In this document: in pieces, positions 1 to 8,672 of the stretch
Layout of the letters: every line of letters starts with the position of its first letter
How positions within the stretch are numbered: position 1 is the first letter of the stretch
NCBI RefSeq assembly: GCF_006345825.1
Contig: NZ_VCIX01000088.1
Span: 124,001 to 188,000 of the forward strand
DNA length: 64,000 nt
Reading direction: 5' to 3'
From: Paenibacillus paridis
Lineage (GTDB): Bacteria; Bacillota; Bacilli; Paenibacillales; Paenibacillaceae
Made by a program: the position numbers and the translations under genes
Notes under the pieces: generated by a model
Told to the model about the DNA's origin: nothing
What the model saw: only the letters and a program-made list of their open reading frames with translations
Database searches by the model: none

Positions 1-561
1 CAGTCTGCGGATATCCCTCGCCAGCGAATCGGTTACCGCCGCGATATAATGGGCGAGCGTAGTGGGCTGCGCTTGTTGGGTATGCGTATGCGCGATAATA
101 ATCGTGCCGGTATGTTTTTTCGCAAAAGCGAGCAGGCTCGCGTGAAGCCCTAAGGCAGAACCGATCGTTCCAAGCAGCTTGTGCCGCAAGGTGATTCGGT
201 AGATCGCTATGCCCATATCATTGCGGCTGCGTCCGAGGTGCAAGTTGCCAGATGTGTCATTCGATAGCTCAAGCAGCTTGTGCTCCACTTCAAAGAACAA
301 ATCCTCAAACTGGCCATTGTAATTTCCCAGGCGCAACTGCTCTAAATCGATCGTTAAAAGTGCTTTTGCAATGGAATTGGCCTCGTCTTGGGTAAGCAGA
401 CCTTGTTCAAGCAGCATAACCAGATGCGCTTTATGCACTTCGATCATCGGCAGGAGCAGCTCCTGCTTCGCCTGATCATAAGCAGGTTCAAGTACGGCTT
501 CCACGTAGGTCTTACCGGGGAATATGTCTCCCTCCGTTTGTTGATGCCTTCTGATTGCCAA
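1..561 (-). CDS. Argininosuccinate lyase family protein (partial, C-terminus outside window)
   Basis: The minus strand reads from a TTG start at 561, behind a strong AGGAGG site, off the left edge, giving about 187 N-terminal residues. It carries LGRSRNDM and, later, the IIAHTHTQQAQPTT stretch typical of the argininosuccinase/fumarase superfamily, whose members eliminate fumarate from a substituted succinate. True argininosuccinate lyases normally read GRSRNDQ; the Gln is Met here, and the SSxMPxKxN active-site loop lies outside the window. It may therefore be a paralogue acting on another substrate rather than the arginine-pathway enzyme. No argG is visible. Family assignment is firm, substrate is open. 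Confidence 0.85.
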   Translation of the reverse strand, partial: MAIRRHQQTEGDIFPGKTYVEAVLEPAYDQAKQELLLPMIEVHKAHLVMLLEQGLLTQDEANSIAKALLTIDLEQLRLGNYNGQFEDLFFEVEHKLLELSNDTSGNLHLGRSRNDMGIAIYRITLRHKLLGTIGSALGLHASLLAFAKKHTGTIIIAHTHTQQAQPTTLAHYIAAVTDSLARDIRRL

Positions 562-615
562 CGTATGGCCTCCTTTCTTGATGGCCGCTTCTTGTATGAA
601 AAGCGAACATAAAAA

Positions 616-651
616 CAGCCGGAGCTATCGCAATGGCGATTTCTCCGGCTG
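616..651 (-). terminator. Terminator-like hairpin in the leader of the lyase gene
   Basis: On the minus strand CAGCCGGAG pairs with CTCCGGCTG, with an inner ATCGC/GCGAT stem, followed by TTTTT. It sits about 55 bases upstream of the lyase start and downstream of a candidate promoter, with no gene before it. It could be a transcription attenuator; no T-box or riboswitch core was recognised. Confidence 0.5.
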
Positions 652-695
652 TCCGGTCGATAACTTATTATTCCTACTGGAATTATATGATTAGG

Positions 696-724
696 ATAAT
701 AGCATGGTTTCCAATTATATACAA
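696..724 (-). promoter_or_regulatory. Candidate sigma-A promoter for the lyase gene
   Basis: On the minus strand TTGTAT and TATTAT are separated by exactly 17 bases. A start about 8 bases downstream would place the terminator-like hairpin inside the leader RNA. Confidence 0.4.
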
Positions 725-989
725 CCCTTTTTTTGTGGGGTGGAGGAAGTGAGCCATGAGAGTCTGAGAAGGCAGGTTAGTTCGGCTATTGAGGTTCAAA
801 GGACTTGGAAAATCGCCGTGTGAAGGTCGAACGGTTTATGGGGCAGATGGCTTGGCTTTATTTATTAGCTCAACTAAATATCATTTGAACTAAAGTTTTT
901 CGTGTTGGTCGCTTCGTGAGTAGATCCGTCATTAGGGTCGCGGTTGAAACCAGAGACTTTAATGGACTACGACTTGTAAAGGTAAGTAA

Positions 990-1035
990 CCGGCTACAAA
1001 GGTGAACACTTCGTTTCTCCAGAACGATCTTCTCG
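990..1035 (-). repeat. Repeat B, copy 1
   Basis: Read on the minus strand this is a 46-base segment with the core CGTTCTGG, then AAACGAAG, GTTC and AGCCGG. It aligns without gaps to 57403-57448 at roughly 37 of 46 positions, and its first half aligns to 17894-17928. It lies 35 bases from an octamer array, as does the copy at 57.4 kb. Confidence 0.7.
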
Positions 1036-1069
1036 TTTTGTTTATATTTCATTTTTTAGCTCAACTATA

Positions 1070-1265
1070 TAGATCTAAAAAATAGACCTATTTAGGCAAA
1101 AACAATAGAAATGATCTTAATAGGTCTAAAAAATAGATCTATTTTGAGCGTTTCTAGTAAAATGAGTACCGAAAACGGTGCATTGGAGAGAAATAAGTCT
1201 AAAAAATAGATCTATTTTGCGTAAAATATTGTGTATTCCTAAAATAGATCTAAAAAATAGATATA
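1070..1265. repeat. TAGRYCTA octamer array, locus 1
   Basis: Eight octamers start at 1070, 1083, 1121, 1134, 1194, 1207, 1245 and 1258. Most are TAGATCTA, TAGACCTA or TAGGTCTA; two have one changed base (TAAGTCTA at 1194, TAGATATA at 1258). Octamers pair at 13-base spacing with an AAAAA spacer, and pairs sit 51 bases apart within each unit. The two units are 124 bases apart. The same layout recurs at 27290-27484 and 57479-57673. Confidence 0.85.
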
Positions 1266-1312
1266 ATTGGTCGCAGCGGTTACAAATATGGGCCAAAAGG
1301 CCGTCCAGGACG

Positions 1313-1322
1313 GAAGCGCTTC
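1313..1322. promoter_or_regulatory. Palindromic operator candidate upstream of the SDR-kinase operon
   Basis: GAAGCGCTTC is a perfect 10-base palindrome with the central CG typical of LacI-family operators. It lies 180 bases before an operon that ends with a LacI-family gene (5453-6526), so autoregulation is plausible. It matches the CcpA cre consensus poorly. Confidence 0.45.
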
Positions 1323-1501
1323 AGAGGAATTTTACTTAAGGATTTCAAGCGAGTTGTCTACATCAAATCATTCAGTGATGTGCTTATCATTGAGCAAGCT
1401 TAATTATTGAATAAGCTTTATAAAATGTTGTTTTTTTGGTAGCATAATTATTAGCAAATCGTATAACAAATTCATTTGAAATCAGAAGGGCGGCCGAGAA
1501 A

Positions 1502-2263
1502 ATGCAAATTGATTTGACAAATAAAACTGCTTTAATTACAGGTGCAACTGGGGATTTGGGACGCGTGATGGCCCGTACGCTAGCCAGCTGTGGCGCTAAC
1601 ATCGTGCTGCATTACAATAATAACGAGGCCAAGGCGAATGAACTGAAGCAGGAAATCGAAGCAATGGGTAGGCAGGCAATGATCGTACAAGCGGATGTGA
1701 CAAATGAGCAGCAAATCAACGCGATGAAAGCAAAAGCTACGGAAGGGCTGGGGCATGTAGATATTGTTGTCGCCAACGCGGTCATTCAGTATCAATGGAC
1801 AAGCATTCTGGAGCAGCCTATAGCGGATTATGTGAGCCAATTTGAGTCATGCGTGCTGCAAAGCGTCTTTTTGGCAAAAGCTTTCGTTCCGGCTATGATC
1901 GAGCGCGGCGGCGGAAGAGTCATTGGCATTAACACAGAATGCGCGATGCAAAATTTTGCAGGGCAATCCGCCTATACGGCCGGAAAACGCGGCATGGATG
2001 GCGTGTACCGCGTGCTAGCGAAGGAAGCTGGCGAGCATCAGATTACGGTGAATCAAGTGGCACCGGGGTGGACGATCAGCGACCGCGACCGCGCTAGCGG
2101 GACCGAGGAGAATAACGATTACGCGCGCAATGTTCCGCTTAAGCGCAGAGGAACGGATCAGGAGATCGCGAATACGGTCGCTTTCTTGGCATCGGATTTG
2201 GCCAGCTTCATTACGGGCGCTTACATTCCTGTCAACGGCGGAAACGTAATGCCTGCCATCTAG
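1502..2263 (+). CDS. Short-chain dehydrogenase/reductase
   Basis: A 253-residue cytoplasmic NAD(P)-dependent oxidoreductase of the classical SDR type. The cofactor glycine motif TGATGDLG is at residues 13-20 and the catalytic YTAGK at 158-162. Two positions depart from the textbook: NAV replaces NNAG near residue 92, and the residue 13 before the catalytic Tyr, normally Ser, is Thr145. The C-terminal GAYIPVNGG fits the FabG-like group. It is followed 11 bases later by a sensor kinase and appears to lead a four-gene operon ending in a LacI-type regulator. The substrate is not evident; a sugar or polyol oxidation is an inference from context. Confidence 0.85.
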   Translation: MQIDLTNKTALITGATGDLGRVMARTLASCGANIVLHYNNNEAKANELKQEIEAMGRQAMIVQADVTNEQQINAMKAKATEGLGHVDIVVANAVIQYQWTSILEQPIADYVSQFESCVLQSVFLAKAFVPAMIERGGGRVIGINTECAMQNFAGQSAYTAGKRGMDGVYRVLAKEAGEHQITVNQVAPGWTISDRDRASGTEENNDYARNVPLKRRGTDQEIANTVAFLASDLASFITGAYIPVNGGNVMPAI

Positions 2264-2274
2264 AATAAGGGAGC

Positions 2275-4152
2275 ATGAGGATGAGTCTAAGAAAACGATT
2301 GTGGCGCATATGGGCAGCTTTTGGCGGCATGCGGATGGAGAAAAAGCTGTTTCTCGTGTTTTTATTGCTGATTACACTGCCTTTATCGTTTATTGGCTAC
2401 ATCTCCTACAGCAACTATTCACGCTCCATTGAGGAGAAGACGATCGTTTATTCGACCAAAATGCTGGAGAACATGATGGTCCGCGTTGACGATTATATCG
2501 AGGACATGGAGCGGATCTCCTCTATCCCTGCGTACCAGGACGATATTAAGCAAAATCTCATTCGCTCGAATAGCTACTACGAGCAGCGCCAGCAGTCGAC
2601 CGGGGATAATAGCAATCAAGTGCCTGACGATTTCGATCTGCTGCTATTGATTCAGCGGGGCATAGAAGGAAACATTTCATTTATTAATACGATAAAACGC
2701 GGGGCGAATACGGTTTATATTTTTGACCAGTACGGGAACGGCTACTTCTCCACCGCTGGCGGCGGAATTCGGCTTAACGTCAAGGAAAGCTATGAGAACT
2801 GGCGAGAGCTCGTGCAAAGCTCGGGCGGGGAAGCCATGCTGTTCAGCACCCAGAAGTATACGAGCAACTTGCAAAGCACCAGATATGCGTTCACCGTTGT
2901 TCGTAAGGTTATTGATAAATCGCTGAAAGCCATCGGGATGATTGCCGTGGATGCGAATATCAGTGTCATTGAAGATCAGATGAGCGAGCTTGATCAGGTG
3001 ACAAACGGCCAGTCGGTTATTATTGACGAGCATGGGAATGTTGTTTACGATAGCGACAAATCTCGGATGGCAACGAATATCATAAACGATCCAACTGTGG
3101 TCTTGGCAGCGGGAGCCAAGGGGAGCTTCTACTTCGAGCGGGAGGGCATGAACCGATTGTATATTTATACGACGTCGCCCAAAACCAATTGGAAGGTCAT
3201 GACCTCCATCCCCGTAAGCGAGCTCACGAAGGATGCCGTCGTCATTCGCAACGTAACCTTAATCGCAACCATTGTCACCATTTTTGTCGCGCTGTTTATC
3301 TCCGTTGTTTTTTCGTTTGCCTTAACGAATCCTCTGCGCAAAATGATGCGCATGATGAAAAATGTGCAGGAAGGCGATTTCAACGTGCAGTTTCCGGTCA
3401 AATACCGGGATGAGGTCGGCCAGCTTGGCCATCAGTTTAACCGAATGATCGTGCGGATCGACCATTTGATTCAGGATATTTACGTCATGGAGACGAAGAA
3501 GAAGGAAGCGGAGCTGCATGCGCTGCAAAGCCAGATTAATCCTCATTTTATGTATAACACGCTGGAGTCGATTCGGATGGCTGCTGAATTGAACGATGAT
3601 TACATGGCGGCTGACATGATTGCGATACTAGGGAAGCTGCTGCGCTACAGCATCAGCGATTTGCATGAGGAAGTGACGCTTGAGAACGAGACCTTGCACA
3701 TGCGTAATTATGTTGAGATGCTGAATTATCGCTATCCGAACCGGTTTCAGTTGGAAACCCGGATATCGGAGGACCTGTGCAGTTATCCGATTATTAAGCT
3801 TGTGCTGCAGCCCATTGTGGAAAATGCGATCTACCACGGGATGGATGACCATAAGCCTTCTATGCGCATTGTTATGAGCACGGAACGAGCCCCTCATGCG
3901 CTATGGCTGCGGATAACAGACGACGGGGTCGGGATGGACGAGGAGACGCTGGAGCGGCTCAACCGGTCACTAGCAGGCGCACAAGAGAAAATAGCAAAAC
4001 GCAAATCAGGCGGCATCGGTTTGAAAAATGTGAATGAGCGCATTAAGCTTCACTATGGCGCTATGTATGGGCTAAAGGTAACGAGCGAACGGGGCCGGGG
4101 CACCGAGGTTATTTTACAGCTTCCATTAGAAGCAGGGAGAGAAGCAGAATGA
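2275..4152 (+). CDS. YesM-type sensor histidine kinase
   Basis: A 625-residue membrane kinase. A transmembrane segment near residues 25-45 is followed by an extracytoplasmic dCache-like sensor region, a second membrane segment near 325-345, HAMP, and a His_kinase domain with SQINPHFMYNTLE, whose His is about residue 424. The ATPase domain shows DDGVGM and GGIGLKNVNERI. YesM kinases usually respond to extracellular sugars and partner an AraC-type regulator. No response regulator is adjacent; the next gene, overlapping by 4 bases, is a solute-binding lipoprotein. The likely partner is the orphan regulator at 17961-18719. A start at 2281 is also possible. Confidence 0.9.
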   Translation: MRMSLRKRLWRIWAAFGGMRMEKKLFLVFLLLITLPLSFIGYISYSNYSRSIEEKTIVYSTKMLENMMVRVDDYIEDMERISSIPAYQDDIKQNLIRSNSYYEQRQQSTGDNSNQVPDDFDLLLLIQRGIEGNISFINTIKRGANTVYIFDQYGNGYFSTAGGGIRLNVKESYENWRELVQSSGGEAMLFSTQKYTSNLQSTRYAFTVVRKVIDKSLKAIGMIAVDANISVIEDQMSELDQVTNGQSVIIDEHGNVVYDSDKSRMATNIINDPTVVLAAGAKGSFYFEREGMNRLYIYTTSPKTNWKVMTSIPVSELTKDAVVIRNVTLIATIVTIFVALFISVVFSFALTNPLRKMMRMMKNVQEGDFNVQFPVKYRDEVGQLGHQFNRMIVRIDHLIQDIYVMETKKKEAELHALQSQINPHFMYNTLESIRMAAELNDDYMAADMIAILGKLLRYSISDLHEEVTLENETLHMRNYVEMLNYRYPNRFQLETRISEDLCSYPIIKLVLQPIVENAIYHGMDDHKPSMRIVMSTERAPHALWLRITDDGVGMDEETLERLNRSLAGAQEKIAKRKSGGIGLKNVNERIKLHYGAMYGLKVTSERGRGTEVILQLPLEAGREAE

Positions 4153-5438
4153 GCAAATCCACGTATATGCTAGTGCTTGTTGTTCTGTTATGCAGCATTA
4201 GCATCGCGGGCTGTCAAAAGGGGAGTGGCGGGAATACAGATAAAACCGAGCCGACAGGAAAAATCAGCCAAGAAGGGCCTGCCGTTACCTTGAACGTGTT
4301 GACCAACCGCGTTGATCTGATTGAAAATGGCGTATTTCAAACCTATGCCGATCAATTCGCTGAGCTGCATCCCGGTGTCACAGTGACATTCGAAGGCTTA
4401 CAAAACTATGCTAGCGATATCATGGTCAGGTTATCTACCCGAAATCTTGGAGATGTGCTGCTGCTGCCCAATAATATTAAAAATGAAGATTTGCCCGATT
4501 ATTTTGAGCCGTTAGAGGATAGCCTCTTTGAGCAAATTCGTTTTTCCGATTTTAAGGCTTTTGGCGGACAGCGCTTCGGCATTGCGACCGGCGCTTCGAC
4601 GACGGGCATCGTTTATAACAAAGTGGCCTTCAAGAAGGCTGGCATTGAGCAAATACCAACAACGATGGAGCAGTTTCTCGCAGCATGCGAGCAGTTGAAG
4701 CAGGCGGGCATCGTGCCTGTGTATTTGAATTACGGCGCCCAGTGGCCACTCATGACTTGGGGTGAGGATTTGGTCAGTTACATGACGGGGGATGCCGATT
4801 ATTTGAATAACATGGCCAGCCAGGACGAGCCCTGGGCAATTGACAATGCATGGGGGCAAGCGATCACCATTGTCAAAACGCTCATTGACCGCGGTTACGT
4901 AGAGAAGCAGCTGCTTACCAACCAGTGGGAAACATCGAAGAAAGAGCTGGCCGACGGACGGGCCGCCATGTATTTGATGGGCAACTGGGTCATTAATCAG
5001 GTGATTGCCGCCGGTGCGAAATCAGAGGATATTGGATTTTTTCCATTTCCTTACGATAATAGCGAGAAGCGCTTCGCTCCGCTCAGCCCGGATTGGTTTG
5101 TTGGCGTAAGCAAGTTCAGCAGTAACAAGGAGCTGGCTAAGGCATGGGTAGAATTTTTTGTGAAGGAGTCCGGTTATGTCGACGATTCCGGCTTTTTGCC
5201 CGTAGTGGAAGACCAGCAGCCCTCTTTGCCGCAGTTTCAGCAGTTTTTATCATTCAACAGCGAATTTCTGGAGCGCAAGGTCGCAAGCGATCTGCTGCTT
5301 GATATCTCCAATACGGCGCAAATCGCATTCTGGTCCGGCGATTACATTCAGGAGTGGATTGCCTCGCCTGACTTGAAGGCGGAATTCGATAAATATAATC
5401 AGCTCTGGAGAGAAGCTCGGAAAATTACGAACAGCTAA
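4149..5438 (+). CDS. Extracellular sugar-binding lipoprotein, probable sensor accessory
   Basis: A 429-residue family 1 ABC solute-binding protein. The signal peptide ends in a lipobox ISIAGC, predicting a lipid-anchored surface protein. It begins with ATGA overlapping the kinase stop, so the two are translationally coupled. No permease follows. It is a clear paralogue of the binding protein at 14674-15993: both share GIVYNK, MGNWVINQVI or LGNWVINQVI, and SEDIGFFPFP at matching positions. The coupling to a kinase and the lack of transport genes suggest that this copy presents ligand to the kinase rather than to a transporter; that is inference. Confidence 0.85.
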   Translation: MSKSTYMLVLVVLLCSISIAGCQKGSGGNTDKTEPTGKISQEGPAVTLNVLTNRVDLIENGVFQTYADQFAELHPGVTVTFEGLQNYASDIMVRLSTRNLGDVLLLPNNIKNEDLPDYFEPLEDSLFEQIRFSDFKAFGGQRFGIATGASTTGIVYNKVAFKKAGIEQIPTTMEQFLAACEQLKQAGIVPVYLNYGAQWPLMTWGEDLVSYMTGDADYLNNMASQDEPWAIDNAWGQAITIVKTLIDRGYVEKQLLTNQWETSKKELADGRAAMYLMGNWVINQVIAAGAKSEDIGFFPFPYDNSEKRFAPLSPDWFVGVSKFSSNKELAKAWVEFFVKESGYVDDSGFLPVVEDQQPSLPQFQQFLSFNSEFLERKVASDLLLDISNTAQIAFWSGDYIQEWIASPDLKAEFDKYNQLWREARKITNS

Positions 5439-5452
5439 GGTGGAGTCATTCA

Positions 5453-6526
5453 ATGTCTAAGAAAGTCACAATGCAGCAAATTGCCGAACATGTGGGCGTT
5501 TCCAAGTTTGTCGTTTCGAAGGCGCTGTCGGGTAAGGGAGGCGTCAGCGAGGCGACGCAGGAGCGGGTGATTCAAGCGGCGGCACAACTGGGCTATTTTT
5601 CGCAAAAGAACGCTTATGTCAAGACGATGAAGCTGGATCAGCTTCCGAAGGTGGCTGCCACGAACAAGCAGTCGGTACTCGTCCTGATGCCGAATATCCG
5701 TTTTCAAACGAAGGAATCGCTGTATTGGGGGAGGATTCTGGACGGTATCGCTGCACGGCTGGAAGAGGATGGCTGCGGCATGGTCATTGTGTCGGAGCAA
5801 AGCGTCGACCATTTCCTGCATTTCCTGAACCCAAACGGCATATTGGGACTTATTGGCGTTGGGGAAATATCGACGCCGCTGCTGCTGGAGGTGCATCGCA
5901 TCGGTTTGCCGATGGTGCTGGTGGATCATGAGGACATGCTTATTCCGAGTGACACAGTGTTTACGAACAACTACGAATCCATGTACCGGCTGACGCAGCA
6001 CCTGATTGGCAACGGCCATAGACAGCTCTTTTTTGTGGGGGATACGAATTATTCCAGAAGCTTTAAAGACAGGTATTTGGGATTCCGCAGCGCTTTGGAA
6101 GAGCAGGGGGACAGCAAGCTTGCAGCGAGTACGAGGCAGGAGCATCAGCTGTCGGTTGAAGGGTTCGAGCACGAGGACTTTGCAGAGCCGATACGGCAGT
6201 GGGCTGCGAAAAGATTAAAGGCAGGCACGCTGCCCACCGCGCTCCTATGCGCAAATGACAAAATTGCCATTGGGGCCATCTATGCTCTGCAAGCGCTTGG
6301 CGTAGCCGTTCCTGGTGAGGTATCGGTTACTGGCTTCGACAATATCGAGGACTCCTACAGGCTGAAGCCTGCCTTGACAACCGTTCATGTGCCTAAGGAG
6401 CTGCTCGGCAAGCGCGCGGTAGAGCGGCTGCTCGGACGTATTGCCAACATGCAGGACCCGATGGAGAAGCTGCTGCTGACCGGACAGCTGCTGTACCGGG
6501 AGTCGACGGATCAAGCAGCGAAATAG
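5453..6526 (+). CDS. LacI-family transcriptional regulator
   Basis: A 357-residue DNA-binding repressor. The N-terminal helix-turn-helix reads TMQQIAEHVGVSKFVVSKAL, followed by a periplasmic-binding-protein-like effector domain ending around TGFDNIEDS and TTVHVPKELLG. It starts 14 bases after the binding-protein gene, behind GGTGGAG, and closes the operon. Sugar-responsive control of this operon or of the mannan locus is likely. A palindrome of the right type lies upstream of the operon at 1313-1322. The inducer cannot be read from sequence. Confidence 0.9.
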   Translation: MSKKVTMQQIAEHVGVSKFVVSKALSGKGGVSEATQERVIQAAAQLGYFSQKNAYVKTMKLDQLPKVAATNKQSVLVLMPNIRFQTKESLYWGRILDGIAARLEEDGCGMVIVSEQSVDHFLHFLNPNGILGLIGVGEISTPLLLEVHRIGLPMVLVDHEDMLIPSDTVFTNNYESMYRLTQHLIGNGHRQLFFVGDTNYSRSFKDRYLGFRSALEEQGDSKLAASTRQEHQLSVEGFEHEDFAEPIRQWAAKRLKAGTLPTALLCANDKIAIGAIYALQALGVAVPGEVSVTGFDNIEDSYRLKPALTTVHVPKELLGKRAVERLLGRIANMQDPMEKLLLTGQLLYRESTDQAAK

Positions 6527-6586
6527 AAATCAGTAAGAAGTTAGATTATTTTTTTCAAACGCTTAAGCTATGGAGGGAATGGATAT

Positions 6587-7192
6587 ATGGCTATAACCTT
6601 GGATCCAAAAGACACGAGCAACCGCATTCACGAGCTTGTATGGGGAGGTTTCCATGCAGACCAAGATATCGAGTGGATCATCACTGAAGAGTATTTGGAC
6701 CCGGAGGAACTCAATTTGGAGGACTTCGCATGGGTAACGGCGGAGACGGCACGTGCTTGTGCCGAGAAGCAAGCTGCCGAGGAAAGCTGGCCAGAGCATA
6801 CCGAATTTGACAGGCTCGAAGCCGTATTCGCCCAGCTTCGCGCGGACCATATTATCGCTCTGCATAAGGCCGGCAATACGCTTAGTGAGGGGCATGAGGA
6901 TGTTCAGGAGATATGGCAGGAAGCGGGACGTTTTGATTCGGGCATCCGCGGCTGCTGCTTCTACCATTCACAGGATGTCGAGGGCGCTGTTCATAGCGGC
7001 CAACTCTACCTTGCGTTCAGCGGCGGCATGATCCGCGAGCCTGAGCAGCGTGAAGCCAATACGCTCGTTGTCGGGCAGAGGATCACCGAATTGCTGCAAG
7101 CGGCGGGGTTCGCTACGGAATGGGATGGAAGTATTAACGAACGCATCAAGGTTAATCTTGGGCAGTGGCGCAAGCGTGGTTTTTCTGTGTAA
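6587..7192 (+). CDS. Hypothetical protein, possible DUF6891 family
   Basis: A 201-residue soluble acidic protein with no signal peptide or membrane segment, behind a good GGAGGG site. The middle contains a CCFYHSQDVEGAV segment followed by LYLAFSGG. This resembles DUF6891, which I recall only in outline, so the family name is tentative. It is followed by a strong terminator and stands alone. Function is unknown. Confidence 0.65.
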   Translation: MAITLDPKDTSNRIHELVWGGFHADQDIEWIITEEYLDPEELNLEDFAWVTAETARACAEKQAAEESWPEHTEFDRLEAVFAQLRADHIIALHKAGNTLSEGHEDVQEIWQEAGRFDSGIRGCCFYHSQDVEGAVHSGQLYLAFSGGMIREPEQREANTLVVGQRITELLQAAGFATEWDGSINERIKVNLGQWRKRGFSV

Positions 7193-7521
7193 GGGGTCCG
7201 TTTTTCTAACAGCGCAACCAAAACCGCCACTGATGCAAAGTGGCGGTTTTTGCTGCGCAAGTGTGGAGCTTGCTTTGGAGAATACGTTGTTGCAAAGCAG
7301 GTTATGAGCTTTTTTTCACAAGGGCAACATAGTTAGTCTGCCCAAACTCTATTGGCGTGCATTAAGACTTCTTACGCGGGGCAAGACTGTTTCTCTAGAC
7401 CCACACGAATTTCGTTTTGTATAATGGCACGGTACCTTTGAAGCGAGACATGGATCAGAATAGCAGTATTCTGGCTTCATTATAAAATTATACAACCCGT
7501 GCTGGAGGACGAACGACACTT
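7193..7521. other. Intergenic gap before the CDF gene
   Basis: Apart from the terminator at 7219-7252 and a TATAAT-like box near 7419, I see no gene, repeat or riboswitch here. Confidence 0.5.
7219..7252 (+). terminator. Intrinsic terminator after the DUF6891-like gene
   Basis: AAAACCGCCACT pairs with AGTGGCGGTTTT around a short loop, followed by a T run. Confidence 0.85.
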
Positions 7522-8427
7522 ATGGAAGCAACAAACAAACAATCGGCTTTTGCGATATGGATTAGTCTGATCAGCAACATTATTTTAACGGCACTAAAGC
7601 TTATTGTAGGTTTGCTATTTAACAGCCAGGTGCTCATTGCAGACGGCGTACATAATGCGGGGGACGTGTTCGCAAGCGCAGCCGCATTAATATCAATGGT
7701 CATTTCCAAGCGGCCGCCGGACAAAGACCATCCCTATGGACACGGAAAAGCGGAGGTCATCGGTGCAGGGTTCATTGCGATCATTTTGGTGCTCGCTGCC
7801 GTTTACATGGGGTACCACTCGGTCATGGCGCTCATGGAGCCGCCTCATACGGCTACGTTGCTGGTGCTCAGTACGGCAGCGATCTCGCTCGTATGGAAGC
7901 AATGGCTGTATATTTATACGATGCGCATTGGCAAAAAAGCGAACAGCAGCGGCTTAATCGCAACGGCCTATGACCATTTGGCTGATGTATACGCGTCGCT
8001 TGCGGCAGTAATCGGGATTGCGCTGGCTATGGTCGGCGACCATTACAATATTCAAATTTTGAAATACGGCGATCCCGTCGCGGGAATCATTGTCGCTTAT
8101 TTCGTCCTGAAGCTGGCGATCCATATGGGCCGTTCTTCCATTGACGTTTTAATGGAGAAAAATATAGACGAGGACCGGATGGAGGAAATCATGCAGCTTG
8201 TGCAATCCATTCCGGAGGTGAAGCGAATTGACCGCATTCGGGCGCGAGAGCATGGCCATTATATGATTGTGGATGTGAGAGTAGGCATTCCGGCGGAGCT
8301 TAGTGTGCAGGAGGGCCATGACATTTCACGAAAAATAAAACAGGTCATTATGGATGATGTTCCGAATGTCGAAGAGGTTCTTATTCATTTGAATCCTTGG
8401 TATAAGGATCATAAATCGGCTGAATGA
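7522..8427 (+). CDS. Cation diffusion facilitator (CDF) metal efflux transporter
   Basis: A 301-residue inner-membrane antiporter that exports divalent metals such as Zn, Mn or Fe in exchange for protons. About six membrane segments are visible. The first metal site is DGVHNAGD near residue 41 and the second is DHLADVYAS near residue 152. HPYGHGK follows the first site, as is usual in the family. A cytoplasmic dimerisation domain of about 85 residues follows. The gene is monocistronic with its own terminator. The metal cannot be assigned from these motifs alone. Confidence 0.92.
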   Translation: MEATNKQSAFAIWISLISNIILTALKLIVGLLFNSQVLIADGVHNAGDVFASAAALISMVISKRPPDKDHPYGHGKAEVIGAGFIAIILVLAAVYMGYHSVMALMEPPHTATLLVLSTAAISLVWKQWLYIYTMRIGKKANSSGLIATAYDHLADVYASLAAVIGIALAMVGDHYNIQILKYGDPVAGIIVAYFVLKLAIHMGRSSIDVLMEKNIDEDRMEEIMQLVQSIPEVKRIDRIRAREHGHYMIVDVRVGIPAELSVQEGHDISRKIKQVIMDDVPNVEEVLIHLNPWYKDHKSAE

Positions 8428-8473
8428 TGCCGGGCAGAAACATGCGGATAGATTAAGCCATTATAAGGCAAGC

Positions 8474-8516
8474 AGGGCGGGTTCAACGGAAGGCTAACCG
8501 TAGAACCCGCCCTGTT
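8474..8516 (+). terminator. Intrinsic terminator after the CDF gene
   Basis: AGGGCGGGTTC pairs with GAACCCGCCCT, followed by GTTTG. It may also stop minus-strand transcription from the sigma-factor remnant. Confidence 0.75.
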
Positions 8517-8528
8517 TGCGTAGTGCTG

Positions 8529-8672
8529 CTAAGGCAGTTTAATTTGATTGGTAGCAGACCATAGGATGTCCATATCGATGGAATCAGTCGAGGCCACGGC
8601 ATAAAAATAATGCTCGCTTACGATAAAGATTTGCCCGCGTATTTCAGATTGCTCAATTAGCGCTTTATGGCC
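8529..8672 (-). pseudogene. C-terminal remnant of an anti-sigma/DUF4367-like protein
   Basis: In the frame next to the truncated sigma gene, the minus strand encodes about 47 residues, including EIRGQIFIVSEHYFYAVAST and ending ATNQIKLP before a TAG at 8529-8531. The pattern resembles the end of DUF4367-type proteins, which are often encoded just after ECF sigma genes as anti-sigma factors. It has no start of its own. I read it as what is left after a deletion removed the end of the sigma gene and most of the anti-sigma gene. Confidence 0.55.

Larger units (their letters stand above)
562..1501. other. Intergenic zone, no supported gene
   Basis: This divergent gap holds the lyase leader and promoter, one copy of a repeat called here repeat B (990-1035), one TAGRYCTA octamer array (1070-1265) and a palindromic operator candidate (1313-1322). 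I see no convincing coding frame. The only reading frame of note, 870-1052 on the minus strand, lies over repeat sequence and has no family match I know. Confidence 0.7.

Noticed and set aside
870..1052. A 60-residue frame on the minus strand
   Set aside because: Much of it overlaps repeat B, it has no ribosome site and no family resemblance.
1313..1322. CcpA cre site before the SDR-kinase operon
   Set aside because: Only the AAGCGCTT core fits; the outer TG and CA positions do not match, so a LacI-type operator is the better reading.
5450..6172. A 240-residue frame on the minus strand
   Set aside because: It is antisense to the clear LacI-family gene and has no coding features.
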